Positions 52,070-64,000 of a DNA stretch of 64,000 nt are shown here, one piece after another. The notes below the pieces were generated by a model. It searched no databases, was not told the origin of the DNA, and saw nothing but the letters and a program-made list of their open reading frames with translations. The DNA lies in the NCBI RefSeq assembly GCF_037126465.1, contig NC_088201.1, positions 86,332,273 through 86,396,272 on the forward strand, written 5' to 3'. The stretch is from Ornithodoros turicata (lineage: Eukaryota; Arthropoda; Arachnida; Ixodida; Argasidae). The position numbers were made by a program, and so were the translations under genes. Positions within the stretch are counted from its first letter, which is position 1. Every line of letters begins with the position of its first letter.

Positions 52070-54228
52070 GGGTTCCCAGGTTTCAATAACATGCGCCGCC
52101 AGGATAAGGTAACGGTTAACTCAGGTAAACAATGGGAACTCACGTGTCGATAGTGTTTGATAGGCACCTGGTTGCACATTTAATGACACTTAATAACACG
52201 CAATCACGTTTAATAACACGCAATGACATGTAATAACACGCAAATGACATTTAATAACACGCAATAACATCCGATGACATTTAATAGCATTTTCCGATCG
52301 GGTTGACGTCACGATCAGTCCGTCACCTACGCTGGTTGCCGCGTCAGAGCGCCAGGTAGGTTTCCGACCATGTGTAGTTTCGGTTTGAAATTCCCACCAA
52401 GCGCCCTCTAGTTTTCAAGCTTTGGCCGTCTGTAGTTTCGGTTTCGTTTGAAAAAACAAATGGATGTCGGGGCCCGCCACCTAGGTTGGTTGCCGCGCTA
52501 GAGCGCCAGCTAGGTTGGTTTCTGACCATGTGTAGTTTTGGTTTCGGTTTGAAATTCCCACCAAGCGCCCCATAATTTTCAAGCTTTGGCCGTCTGTAGT
52601 TTCGGTTTCGGTTTTAACAAAATGGATGTCGGGACCCGACGCCAAGGTTGGTTCCCGTATAGTTTATGACCATGTGTAGTTTTAGTTTCGGTTTGGAATT
52701 CCTAGGTTTTGAATGGTTGCAGAAGCCCCCCCCCCCCCCTTGTTTCAAGCTTTAGACCGTCTGTAGTTTCGGTTTCGGTTTGAAAAATGCATGGCGCGTG
52801 ACAGCATGATTTTTTTTCCCCATGCCACTGTGATAAGTACACCCAAATAATGATGTGTGTCGGAGACCAGACAACAGTGTATATATTCCTTTTTTATTTT
52901 ACCACATTATTTTTCTACTCTTTTATTTAACTACCGAAGGACATGTTACAAATTACCAGATTCTTGTTTGGCATCATCCTTGTACAAAAGCAATCTGCAA
53001 AACAAAGGAAAACGAAACATCCTGTGAATGCTTTTCTCAATCAGAACAAAGTGTGGGACGGCTAAGATCTTGATCGGGTGCCACGCAACAACAACAAGCA
53101 GCATTATCAAAGAGTCGGCTAACGTTTCCATTTTCCGATATGTCTCTCATACTGTGTCGTGCATTTGCGTTGGAGTACGGCCTTTGGACATGCCACACGC
53201 TAAAGCAAATAACCCGCTGACAATACTCTCAACAATCACTATAAAGTAGAGGTGTTCTATAGACATGCATTTCCAAACTTGTGTTGCTCATGTGACAACA
53301 GCACATTGTGACAACAGCAAGCAACGAATCGAGAAACAGCGCATGACCGCGTATTGTGGTTACCAGCTGTGATGGTTTCGAAATAAAAATAACCAAAATG
53401 GCATAAGGGCGAGGGGTACACTCACATCTTGCATGACGAACTAGCCCTGGGAACGGGACGGAGAGAAGAGGGTCGTCCATGGAGGTTCGTTCACAATCAC
53501 CGGACTCAGTCTTCGACAGCTAGCTTATAAGACCCTTGATTTTTGTTTTATTTCAAGGGAAGGAGGGATCACGTGAATGCATCGTGGACAGCTTCTCCTT
53601 TCGCAGGAGCAGCATGTGAAATGCGATACCTCTTGCCGACACGCTCTTCTTTCTTCTTTTTGTATGATAACACAAGCCGCGAAACACTGTGGCGGAGACA
53701 CCCGTCTGGCTTTTTCCAAGTGCTCTTTGGGAACGCCAACCACACAAAAACATTATCGTCCTCGCAAGATGTGTTTTCGACTGCTGCACAAAGTAAATAG
53801 AGTTATATATGTGACAGTTGAATGAAATCGGTGCTTGATAGTGTACGTCAATAAGACGCTGTCGCTTTGTAGCACGTTGCATGATCTCGAAGCGAGTGGA
53901 ATACTAAAACGGTTTCACTCATTCTTACGTGACCGTTAGATTAGTAAAACGAAGGATGTGCCTTGAAACGACAGAAAAAAAAAAAAGGAATCGACTGTAT
54001 GAAGCGCGGAATACATTTCCTTTGGAGATTCCCAGATGACTTGATTTCGACGATTATTCGCTAATCGCTAGAACTTCAAACAGCACAATATTCGTCTCAA
54101 CTTGAAATGGTTCCATAAAATGTGTCCTCTTGACTGCTGTTAAACTAATTTTAATAGGTCCTTTCGAGCAAGGTATGCTTTCTGATTAGGCGGAGGTATC
54201 CAGTTTGGCTCTCACGTTTAACCATAAC
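52070..54228. repeat. 2.15-kb direct duplication, copy 2
   Basis: Counterpart of 47354-49505, including the 21-bp array (52176-52290) and the 160-bp units (52352-52800). Downstream it continues seamlessly into sequence related to 57220-57470 and 57655-57820, which shows that copy 2 is the longer, perhaps parental, version. Confidence 0.9.
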
Positions 54229-54563
54229 TTCTTCATTTTAATATCGAACACTTTTTCCTTGAAGTGCATGTAGCTTCTCGTAAGGAGAGCAAAATGGTAT
54301 CAGCCGAAAATTGTCTAATGGTTCACTGATCAATGGTTCTTGATATGGTCATCGAGTTCAATGAATGTGGATACATGAGATGCTGAAACTCTCACAAATG
54401 AATTTCTGCTCTTCAATCATCGTTGATCCAAACGATGCAAATCCTACCAGATATGAACACAAGGTGTCAAATAGAACTCTGTTAGCGTCCCGATATGTAT
54501 GCGGCTGACATATGGGTGATAGTGAGTATAATAGGGAAAAAATGGTTAAACATATAACCAGAC
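54229..54563. repeat. Repeat-family sequence related to the palindrome spacer
   Basis: 54000-54460 is a diverged direct copy of 57220-57470 joined to 57655-57820, lacking about 185 bp (57472-57655). From about 54440 on it is a diverged direct copy of 58676 onward. Confidence 0.65.
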
Positions 54564-55290
54564 CGCGATCTGTAAATATATGATAGTCTACATTTCAGCA
54601 GGTTAGGTTTAGTAGGTTCTCCCCTCATCTCTATGTTGTCGATCTATAAGAAAGCATTCAATTAGGTCCAAATTACGATCTTTATCAATTGATAGATTCG
54701 AAATGATAGCTTTCCAACTCAATGTCGAATAATTATCTTGGATGATATAACATAAGATATTGGTTGGCGTGCCTTATCCATCCTGGGGGTGTGCTAGCTG
54801 TTCACTTCATCGATTTCTAATAGCATATAATAATTGATTCCTTACACATACCTACTTGCGAACCGTTCACATGTTGCTACATGTTGGTACATATAGCTAC
54901 ATTTGATTATCACGAATATGGAATACTTAATTCTCTTGTGAGTGTCTGTATAGCTTGAAATGGGATAGTATCTATTCTTGACATGGTGTTGTCGAGAATG
55001 TCTTATAGAAATGGTTTGCCCGCGTGTGGACATTGAGTCTATCCACCATGTCCCCCTGTTAATGTATGATTTCTATCGTTTCTTGCGTTAACTATTTACA
55101 ATTATTGCTAAGATTGGTTGCAGGTGGATCTATCCCTGTCTCTCGAGAAAAAGATGGAGGTTACATATTTGAGTATCAGATGTCCTATAATAAAAAAAAT
55201 GAATTTGATTTGATTGTCATCGTATGGATTGAAAACATCTTATTGAAGCTAAAAGCCGTGTCCCTGATGTAAAATAATTATCGCTGGCTT

Positions 55291-56090
55291 TGATTTCATT
55301 CTTCAGATAGAAACATAGTGGTCGTGGTTTGTCGTTTTCATAGACTGCTTGAGTCTCACTCCTCTGCCTCTGTCGATTTCTTGGTGACTGCCTAATATGC
55401 TGTGAGAGACTTGTTCTGGGTGGTCGGTTTCTATCATAAAGAATAGTTATTTCTAGCATTGATTTTTTATTTTTTTAGATATTAAGTTGTGGTATAGAAA
55501 ATTCACTGATTGGTCTGCTGGACCTCTGGGGATTGATTCCTCTGTCGTAGAATAATTACAGTTAGCTCTGATTTTATTCCCTAGATGTGACAAAAAAAGT
55601 GTGGTGTAGATAACAAAATATTTTTACTCGTGCTTTACTTGTGCTTATCGTCATGTCATACGATGCCAAATAAAGTTTAACTTGATACATTCGAATTGGT
55701 AACTGAGTCTTAATAGTTAGCCCGGATGACCTGATGCAACATCGAATCGATATTGTAAGGAATGGGAGTATGCAACGTACATAACTCTACAATTTCTATA
55801 ATATCTAGGGAATATAATCAGAACTAACAACAATTGTTCTATATCAACCCTCCCAGCAATAGGCCATCCATCCAAACGCTCACTTTTCTATGTCACAACT
55901 ATTTTTAATATCTGAGAAGGAAAATCAATGCTAGCACCAAGTATTCTTTATCATAGTAGCCGACCAGCTACAATCAATCTCTTGTACCATATTATTTCAG
56001 TCATCAAGGAATCGACACAGGTGAGACTCAAGCGGTCTATCAAACGAAGAACAACCACCACTATGTTACTATCTGAGGAATAAGATCACA
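55291..56090. repeat. Nested inverted set of six branchpoint/acceptor-like modules
   Basis: Three plus-strand motifs of the form TGATTTNATTCYTCAG-AT end at 55306, 55478 and 55584. Three minus-strand ones end (plus coordinates) near 55805, 55912 and 56073. They are mirrored in order and in following sequence (ATAGNAACATAGTGGT). Each resembles a branchpoint plus pyrimidine tract plus AG. The set is repeated in the right arm (about 61170-61970) and partly in the spacer (59575-59890). Confidence 0.6.
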
Positions 56091-57026
56091 GCAAGGGATA
56101 ATTGAGTCTCTGTATGCAATACGGGGATAAGTCGAAAATCCCAAACCGAGAAAACTGTGAGTGAATATTTGCTAAAGTAGTTGCAGATAAGTTCCCTCGA
56201 ATAACGCAAATGTAAAATGTGTAACATATATGCGTGTGTCTACTCTACATGCATGTCCCGTTAGCGTCCTTTCTGAGCGTGTGATTTAGCAGAGATTGAA
56301 CAAAATCCAGGAGCATGACATATCCCCTTTTTCTATATAACAAAGCACGCACAGGGCTTTCGTGCAGGGAAAAACACTTTTCATGAGTCGGACTTTCATG
56401 GTGACGGCAGGATGGCCGAAGTTACCTTTGTGCAGTGGAGCAGCCTAGATCGTGATTATCGTGCTGCTAAACGAGCATAATCTTGAAAATAATGTTCTGT
56501 ATGACCAGCAAAACATGACTTATTAGTATAGTGCGCACGTTTTCCGATTAAAACGCTCAGTAGCACTACTGACACTGTTACGTGAGGTAGGAAGAACATG
56601 TTTTTCGATCGGAAGTCCAAGTTGATTTCTGCACCCAAGCAAAATTTAAGCTACACCATTTCTACGCATGTGTAGAAAAGGGGTATGATCTGAATGTCCA
56701 TCCCATTGACACACATGCATTTGCCGTTTCTTACCCACCTGTTGCGAGTCAATAAATTGCAATACTGTCCTAAATTTTCTTTGGCAGGTAGATAATGGTA
56801 TGTAGATATCATTGCAACAAAAACACTAAAAGGGGATAATTTGACTTATCCCCTTATTGCACATAGAGGTTCAATCATTTTATGTGAAAAGCACAACCTT
56901 TAATTCCGAGAAGCGATTCTCAATCAACATGCTGGCAATTAACTATTATAGTATGTTGCTAATATTATCCGAAACGATCGACTGCACAACACAACACAGG
57001 ATGGATAAAGCAGCATAAACAACATG

Positions 57027-57170
57027 CTGCATAATGTAAAACCCCGAGACTAGGGAACACGAAAGGACAGACACAACACGAAGTCGTTTCGTGTTCCCTA
57101 GTCTCGGGGTTTTACATTATGCAACATCTTCACCAGCTCGCTTTGCTTCCTAGCCTTTTTTTTTCACTGT
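57027..57170 (-). mobile_element. Hairpin retroposon, copy 3 (13-bp TSD)
   Basis: A 144-bp insertion flanked by CATAAACAACATG (57014-57026 and 57171-57183). The hairpin 57032-57119 has arms TAATGTAAAACCCCGAGACT and GGGAACACGAAA with complement. Then come CATCTTCACCAGCTCGCTTT and a T run. Same family as 29512. Present in both palindrome arms, so it inserted before the arms were made alike. Confidence 0.8.
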
Positions 57171-57369
57171 CATAAACAACATGTTATATATTTTCATCGC
57201 GGTTAATTACGACTCTATGAAGCGCGGAATAAATTTCCTTTGGAGTTGCCCAGATGACTTGATTTCGACCATTATTCGCTAAAACTTCAAAGAGCGCAAT
57301 ATTCGTCTCAACTTAAAATGGTTCCACTCCTGACTGGTGTTAAGCTAATTTTGATAGGTCCTTTCCAGC

Positions 57370-59892
57370 AAGGTGTGCTTTCTGATTAGATGGAGGTGTC
57401 CAGTTTGACTCTCACTTTTAACCATAACTTCTTTATTTTGATATCGAACACTTTTTCCTTGAAGTGATCTTCCAACTTACGAATCCTTCGTTTGCCGTCC
57501 TTGTCCTGAGTAGTGATGAATTGAGAGTGTACCAAATAGTGTTTCTTTATGATAAGTCGATTGAATACAGAATTCATCAGTACAGTCAGATGTCTTAGCC
57601 GTGTACCATAGCGTTTTAGGAATAAGCATTTGACTGCCACAAACTTGCACAATCTCATGTAGCTTCTCGTAAGGAGAGCAAAATGGTATCAATCGAAAAC
57701 TGTCTAATGGTTCACCGCACTTGATATGGTCATCGAGTTTCAATTAATGTGGATACATGAGATGCTGAAACTCTCACAAATGAATTTCTGCTCTTGAATC
57801 ATCGTTGATCCAAACGGTGATGTCAACTGCGAGCCGCAAATAATTGCATGGATTTGATAGAGCGGGCACATCATGTGATATGACTTAAAAATACTTTCCC
57901 TATCAATATACAGATGGAATGGCAAGAAAATCTGTAATGATTCATTCGATATACACTGCTTGGATATGGTTATTCGATCTGACCGATTTCTTTATGAAAG
58001 GCAATCCATCAGCGAGGATTCCTATCACATCCGAGGCTGAGTATTTCAGTGTTCCCAGCCCCATGTCATGCTTTCGAAATCAATGTTCACTATCCAAATT
58101 ATAGAAGCGCTATCCTGAAGACGGTTTGCAATTAAAAATTTGTACACATAATTAACGATTGAACAAAGTAACTGAACAAAGCAAACAAAAATGATGAACA
58201 AAGTACTTTAATCAAAGTGATACATGTAAAACGTTTGTGCCTCTGTCACCTAGTCAACGATATGAAGTAAGAAAAAAAATATTAGTCATGAAAGAAATGC
58301 TAATGAAAGAAAAGCAAATAAAGATTATGTTTTGCTTGATGGGATAAGTTCTTTGAAGTTTTGATGATCATTTCGCACTTAACAGATGCACACTGCTTAC
58401 TTATGCTCAAATTTGACCGTGGTTATGTAAACATTATTTAGTGTTCTTTTCAGATGTTCTTGCTTTCACTCGATTGACACTGACACTTCCTGATCCTTCA
58501 GATTGTCTTCTTTAATTAAAACTTGCGTCACCCACTCGTGCCATGCCTTCTAAATAAATGTTATCTCTTTTTTCTCATCGTGATGTGTAGCATAGTAATG
58601 CTTATAACATATGATGCTCAGACGACAATTACAACATTTGTCTATTTTGAGGCTGTTGTCATTGAAGTTGTTTTCAAATCCTACCAGATACGAACACAAG
58701 GTGTCAAATGTTACTCTGTTAGCATCCCGATATGTATGCGGATAACATATGGTGACAGCGAGTATAATTGGGAAAACTGTTTAAACATATAACGAGACCG
58801 CGTACTGTAAATATATGATAGTGTACATTTCAGTAGGTTAGTAGGTAAGGTTAGGTAGGTTCTCCCATCATCTTTATGTTGTCGATCTCAAATCCAAATC
58901 TTATCCAAAGATCAAGAAAAGGTCTTCCCGGAACAGCACCGCAAGCGGTACTGGCCCAAAGATCCAAATTACGGTCTTTCAATTGATAGATTCGAAATGA
59001 TAGCTTTCCAATAGTATCAATATGTAATAATTTTCTTGAATCATATAATATATGGTGTTGGTTGGTATGCTTTATCCATCCTGGATGTGCTGTTCGCTTC
59101 ATCGATTTCTAATAGCATAGAATAATTAATTCCTTACACATACCTGCTTGCGAATCGTTCACATGTTGCTACATGTTGGTACATATAGCTACATTTGATT
59201 ATCACGAATATGGAATACTTAATTCTCTTGTGAGTGTCTGTATGGCTTGAAATGGGATAGTATCTATTCTTTACATGTGTTGTCTAGAATGTCATATAGA
59301 AATGGTTTGCCCGCGTGTGGACATTGAGTCTATCCACCATGTTCGCCTGTTAATGTATGATTTCTATCGTTTCTAGTGTTAACTATGTACAATTATTGAT
59401 AAGGTTGGTTGCAGGTGGGTCTATCCCTGTCTCTAGAGAAAAGGATGGAGGTTACATATTTGAGTATCAGATGTCCTATAATAAAAAAAAAGAATTTGAT
59501 TTGATTGTCATCGTATGGCTTGAAACACTTATTGAAGCTAAAAGCCGTGTCCCTGATGTAAAATAATTATCGCTAGCTTTGATTTCATTCTTCAGATAGA
59601 AACATAGTGGTGGTGGTTTGTCGTTTTCATAGACTGCTTGAGTCTCACTCCTCTGTCTCTGTCGATTTCTTGATGACTGCCTAATATGCTGTGATTGACT
59701 TGTTGTGGGTGGCCGGTTTTTTATCATAAATAATAATTATTGCTAGCATTGATTTTTGTATTTTTGAGATTTAAAAAATAGTTGTGGTACAGAAAATTGA
59801 GTGATTGGTTCGCTGGACACATCTCTGGGAATTGATTCCTTTGTCGTAGAATAATTGCAGTTAGCTCTGATTTTATTCCCTAGATGTGATAA
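57370..59892. repeat. Palindrome spacer
   Basis: 2.5 kb between the arms. 58676-59890 is a diverged direct copy of about 54440-55610 in the left arm. On the minus strand one frame, 57925-57386 with stops near 57660-57740, contains MCPLYQIHAIICGSQLTSPF and later LIIKKHYLVHSQFITTQDKD then RRIRKLEDHFKEKVFDIKIK. It looks like decayed coding sequence but I do not recognise it. 58851-59102 (-) reads IGKLSFRIYQLKDRNLDLW and is also unassigned. Confidence 0.55.
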
Positions 59893-60091
59893 GCTGGAAA
59901 GGACCTATCAAAATTAGCTTAACACCAGTCAGGAGTGGAACCATTTTAAGTTGAGACGAATATTGCGCTCTTTGAAGTTTTAGCGAATAATGGTCGAAAT
60001 CAAGTCATCTGGGAAACTCCAAAGGAAATGTATTCCGCGCTTCATAGAGTCGTAATTAACCGCGATGAAAATATATAACATGTTGTTTATG

Positions 60092-60235
60092 ACAGTGAAA
60101 AAAAAAGGCTAGGAAGCAAAGCGAGCTGGTGAAGATGTTGCATAATGTAAAACCCCGAGACTAGGGAACACGAAACGACTTCGTGTTGTGTCTGTCCTTT
60201 CGTGTTCCCTAGTCTCGGGGTTTTACATTATGCAG
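60092..60235 (+). mobile_element. Hairpin retroposon, mirrored copy in the right arm
   Basis: Same insertion as 57027-57170, carried by the palindrome, with CATGTTGTTTATG on both sides (60079-60091 and 60236-60248). Confidence 0.8.
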
Positions 60236-62149
60236 CATGTTGTTTATGCTGCTTTATCCATCCTGTGTTGTGTTGTGCAGTCGATCGTTTCGGATAATAT
60301 TAGCAACATACTATAATAGTTAATTGCCAGCATGTTGATTGAGAATCGCTTCTCGGAATTAAAGGTTGTGCTTTTCACATAAAATGATTGAACCTCTATG
60401 TGCAATAAGGGGATAAGTCAAATTATCCCCTTTTAGTGTTTTTGTTGCAATGATATCTACATACCATTATCTACCTGCCAAAGAAAATTTAGGACAGTAT
60501 TGCAATTTATTGACTCGCAACAGGTGGGTAAGAAACGGCAAATGCATGTGTGTCAATGGGATGGACATTCAGATCATACCCCTTTTCTACACATGCGTAG
60601 AAATGGTGTAGCTTAAATTTTGCTTGGGTGCAGAAATCAACTTGGACTTCCGATCGAAAAACATGTTCTTCCTACTTCACGTAACCGTGTCAGTAGTGCT
60701 ACTGAGCGTTTTAATCGGAAAACGTGCGCATTATACTAATAAGTCATGTTTTGCTGGTCATACAGAACATTATTTTCAAGATTATGCTCGTTTAGCAGCA
60801 CGATAATCACGATCTAGGCTGCTCCACTGCACAAAGGTAACTTCGGCCATCCTGCCGTCACCATGAAAGTCCGACTCATGAAAAGTGTTTTTTCCTGCAC
60901 GAAAGCCCTGTGCGTGCTTTGTTATATAGAAAAAGGGGATATGTCATGCTCCTGGATTTTGTTCAATCTCTGCTAAATCACACGCTCAGAAAGGACGCTA
61001 ACGGGACATGCATGTAGAGTAGACACACGCATATATGTTACACATTTTACATTTGCGTTATTCGAGGGAACTTATCTGCAACTACTTTAGCAAATATTCA
61101 CTCACAGTTTTCTCGGTTTGGGATTTTCGACTTATCCCCGTATTGCATACAGAGACTCAATTATCCCTTGCTGTGATTTTATTCCTCAGATAGTAACATA
61201 GTGGTGGTTGTTCTTCGTTTGATAGACCGCTTGAGTCTCAGCTGTGTCGATTCCTTGATGACTGAAATAATATGGTACAAGAGATTGATTGTAGCTGGTC
61301 GGCTACTATGATAAAGAATACTTGGTGCTAGCATTGATTTTCCTTCTCAGATATTAAAAATAGTTGGGACATAGAAAAGTGAGCGTTTGGATGGATGGCC
61401 TATTGCTGGGAGGGTTGATATAGAACAATTGTTGTTAGTTCTGATTATATTCCCTAGATATTATAGAAATTGTAGAGTTATGTACGTTGCATACTCCCAT
61501 TCCTTACAATATCGATTCGAAGTTGCATCAGGTCATCCAGGCTAACTATTAAGACTCAGTTACCAATTCGAATGTATCAAGTTAAACTTTATTTGGCATC
61601 GTATGACATGACGGTAAGCACAAGTAAAGCACGAGTAAAAATATTTTGTTATCTACACCACACTTTTTTTGTCACATCTAGGGAATAAAATCAGAGCTAA
61701 CTGTAATTATTCTACGACAGAGGAATCAATCCCCAGAGGTCCAGCAGACCAATCAGTGAATTTTCTATACCACAACTTAATATCTAAAAAAATAAAAAAT
61801 CAATGCTAGAAATAACTATTCTTTATGATAGAAACCGACCACCCAGAACAAGTCTCTCACAGCATATTAGGCAGTCACCAAGAAATCGACAGAGGCAGAG
61901 GAGTGAGACTCAAGCAGTCTATGAAAACGACAAACCACGACCACTATGTTTCTATCTGAAGAATGAAATCAAAGCCAGCGATAATTATTTTACATCAGGG
62001 ACACGGCTTTTAGCTTCAATAAGATGTTTTCAATCCATACGATGACAATCAAATCAAATTCATTTTTTTTATTATAGGACATCTGATACTCAAATATGTA
62101 ACCTCCATCTTTTTCTCGAGAGACAGGGATAGATCCACCTGCAACCAAT

Positions 62150-63448
62150 TGTGACGTCCCTCGTTTCCGATGCCGAAGGAGGGACGGAGCACAAAATTAC
62201 CGAAGAAAAGGGGATACACTCAACGCGTGGGCACCCGCAGAGGCGAGAAGGAATAACAACCACACACTTCGTCAACTACAACAAGACATGATTTAATGCA
62301 TAAAAGTAAGCACTACGCCATTATTCAGTTCGTATGATGGATAATACAAATCGCGGCAACAACACACATGATATCAAGCGAACATGGTATACTTTAAAAG
62401 AACAGTTAAACAAAACGCGCGGTTAATGAACACGTGAATCGTGTGCAAACGTAGGAGACACAACAAGGCGGCAAGAGTGACTGACCCTGACTTTGCGCAT
62501 CCCGACGACACCACATCTTCTCCAGGCCATGGACGATGGCGTGGCAGACGAGCTCTGAAGATGACTTCAGCAGTGACCTACACGGCCGCCTTTCCATGCT
62601 GTGGCTTTCGGTTGCTGCTTCCGTCGATCTTCATCCGCCCTGGTCTCCACTCTTGGTCCACGGCCGGGTCAAACAATAGCGAAGACGGCGACTTGGCGGC
62701 AGGCCTACCGTCCCACTTGGAGGCTCGGTCCCAGGAGCTCGGCTGCCGCCCTCGTCGATCCGTCTCTTCGCTCGCCACATCGTCGTCGGGTGCACCTCTT
62801 TCCGGTCAGTCACCGCCAGCTGGGCCTCCTGTTCGTAACTTCGGTTGCCCGGACGTCAGCGCTGGTGGAAGGAGACTTCGGGGACGAACCCTCAGGTCGA
62901 AGGTGGGTTCCAGGCATCAAGGCGCCGCCGTCGTCCATCTCCCTCCGGGCATCCGTCCGGGCTCCCGCTCTGGATCACATCTCGTCGACTGTTCGCTGGT
63001 TCGGACCCTCCACGTAAAACTACGGTTGTCTGTTTCGGCGACTGTCCCACTCTCTCCCTCTCTCGAAGTCACCCATGGTTTATATAACCTTCCCGCGCCA
63101 TGACACAGCCCGGGTCAGTCACGTACGCCAAACCAACAACACACGTGCGCCCGAGACTGCATTCGAAGAACGCTGTAATTGCCACTGCTTCCGTTAACGT
63201 ACAGTTATGCTGCCGTTTACACAAAGCCGCCTCTAAGGGAAAACAACTCTGTGTAAGGGGGAGCAGATGTTACCCTTCCCACGAAGAGACACTGCGTACA
63301 TGTCAACTAAAGTTTTATGGCTTTCAACTGTGGGGGAACGCGAGCTTTTGCGACCGTTTGAAAGCAACAGGGCGCGCTGTCCCTTTGATGTTAAAAAATT
63401 GGAAAAAGTCTGTGAAACCGATTTTATCAGGAAACTCGGACCGTCACA
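62150..63448 (-). mobile_element. Probable solo LTR (1299 bp, CAAT duplication)
   Basis: An insertion in the right arm only. The ends TGTGACGTCC and GGACCGTCACA make a TGTGACG/CGTCACA inverted terminus. CAAT at 62146-62149 and 63449-63452 is the 4-bp target duplication, and the empty site is seen in the left arm at about 55108-55113. TG...CA ends, a 4-bp TSD and the absence of coding sequence fit a solo LTR left by recombination. On the minus strand TATATAAA (63085-63078) could be the TATA box and ATTAAA near 62294 a poly(A) signal, so minus orientation is favoured weakly. The 220-codon frame at 62441-63103 is low-complexity GC-rich and not believed. Confidence 0.75.
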
Positions 63449-64000
63449 CAATCTTAGCAATAATTGTAAATAGTTAACGCAAGAAACGATAGAAATCATA
63501 CATTAACAGGGGGACATGGTGGATAGACTCAATGTCCACACGCGGGCAAACCATTTCTATAAGACATTCTAGACAACACATGTAAAGAATAGATACTATC
63601 CCATTTCAAGCTATACAGACACTCACAAGAGAATTAAGTATTCCATATTCGTGATAATCAAATGTAGCTATATGTACCAACATGTAGCAACATGTGAACG
63701 ATTCGCAAGTAGGTATGTGTAAGGAATCAATTATTATATGCTATTAGAAATCGATGAAGTGAACAGCTAGCACACCCCCAGGATGGATAAGGCACGCCAA
63801 CCAATATCTTATGTTATATCATCCAAGATAATTATTCGACATTGAGTTGGAAAGCTATCATTTCGAATCTATCAATTGATAAAGATCGTAATTTGGACCT
63901 AATTGAATGCTTTCTTATAGATCGACAACATAGAGATGAGGGGAGAACCTACTAAACCTAACCTGCTGAAATGTAGACTATCATATATTTACAGATCGCG

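Larger units (their letters stand above)
54564..57369. repeat. Left arm of a near-perfect inverted repeat
   Basis: Pairs base for base with 59893-64000 once the 1303-bp insertion in the right arm is removed. From 55113 to 57369 (2257 bp) the arms stay collinear with no net length change. Differences seen by eye are about a dozen substitutions, giving about 99 percent or better. No recognised genes. The frame 56456-56638 (-) is mirrored at 60624-60806 (+) and starts MGAEINLDFRSKNMFFL; it has a hydrophobic stretch but no known family. Confidence 0.92.
59893..64000. repeat. Right arm of the near-perfect inverted repeat (runs off the window)
   Basis: Inverse of 54564-57369. It continues to the last base, so the true arm is longer. 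It contains the mirrored hairpin retroposon (60092-60235) and one extra insertion, 62150-63448. Confidence 0.92.

Noticed and set aside
62441..63103. 220-codon plus-strand frame
   Set aside because: Low-complexity, GC-rich translation inside the probable solo LTR; overlapping frames on both strands are equally open.
1..64000. CRISPR arrays, operons, bacterial promoters or terminators
   Set aside because: No spaced short direct repeats of CRISPR type. Gene style, introns, LINEs and LTR elements show eukaryotic DNA.

Overview
This window looks like repeat-rich nuclear DNA of an arthropod, most probably a tick or another chelicerate. The sequence-based reasons are a short interstitial run of the arthropod telomere unit (CCTAA/TTAGG) at 24798-24835, introns with GT-AG borders, and a dense, nested mix of retrotransposons and DNA transposons with essentially no intact host gene. 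The tick assignment itself is an inference from the general look of the repeats and was not checked. I found no convincing host protein-coding gene, tRNA or rRNA. Almost every reading frame longer than about 100 codons that makes sense belongs to a mobile element.

Layout. 1-1000: decayed I-like LINE (ORF1 end, start of ORF2). 1696-8178: a complete, very young Ty3/Gypsy-type LTR retrotransposon on the minus strand, with 617-bp LTRs, a TTCAA target duplication, PBS, PPT and one 1459-codon gag-pol frame. Its pol order is protease-integrase-reverse transcriptase-RNase H, the reverse of normal Gypsy order. 9181-10928: a Penelope-like element with its 5' half inverted (twin-priming structure) and a 12-bp target duplication, sitting in the terminal repeat of a 963-bp inverted-repeat element (10919-11881). 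12118-12840: LINE 3' end. 14873-15528: hAT-type MITE with a perfect 8-bp TSD. 16391-18611: a 2.2-kb foldback element. 19700-26260: a large old inverted repeat whose left arm is split by a 5'-truncated LINE (20387-23200) and a poly(A) retroposon end. 26.8-34.0 kb: THAP-like remnant, MITEs, a hairpin retroposon, a hammerhead-ribozyme-like motif (32871) and a LINE scrap. 34435-39634: a nearly complete LINE on the minus strand with ORF1, ORF2 and a 4.3-copy tandem array of about 261-bp monomers as its 5' end. 40-46.6 kb: a degenerate hammerhead-like hairpin, a second THAP-like scrap, an I-like LINE 3' end with RNase H, and a PIF/Harbinger transposase pseudogene with an intron, beside a probable partner-protein exon.

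47-64 kb: an AT-richer block of one complex repeat family. A 2.15-kb segment is present twice in direct orientation (47354-49505 and 52070-54228). The second copy runs into a near-perfect inverted repeat with arms of at least 2.8 kb (54564-57369 and 59893-64000, running off the window) around a 2.5-kb spacer. The right arm carries a 1299-bp TG...CA insertion with a CAAT duplication (probable solo LTR) that the left arm lacks.

A short hairpin retroposon with 11-13-bp target duplications occurs at 21825, 29512 and 57027 (mirrored at 60092). The most unusual items are the integrase-first Gypsy element, the monomer-array LINE, the hairpin retroposon family, the hammerhead-like motif and the large recent palindrome.
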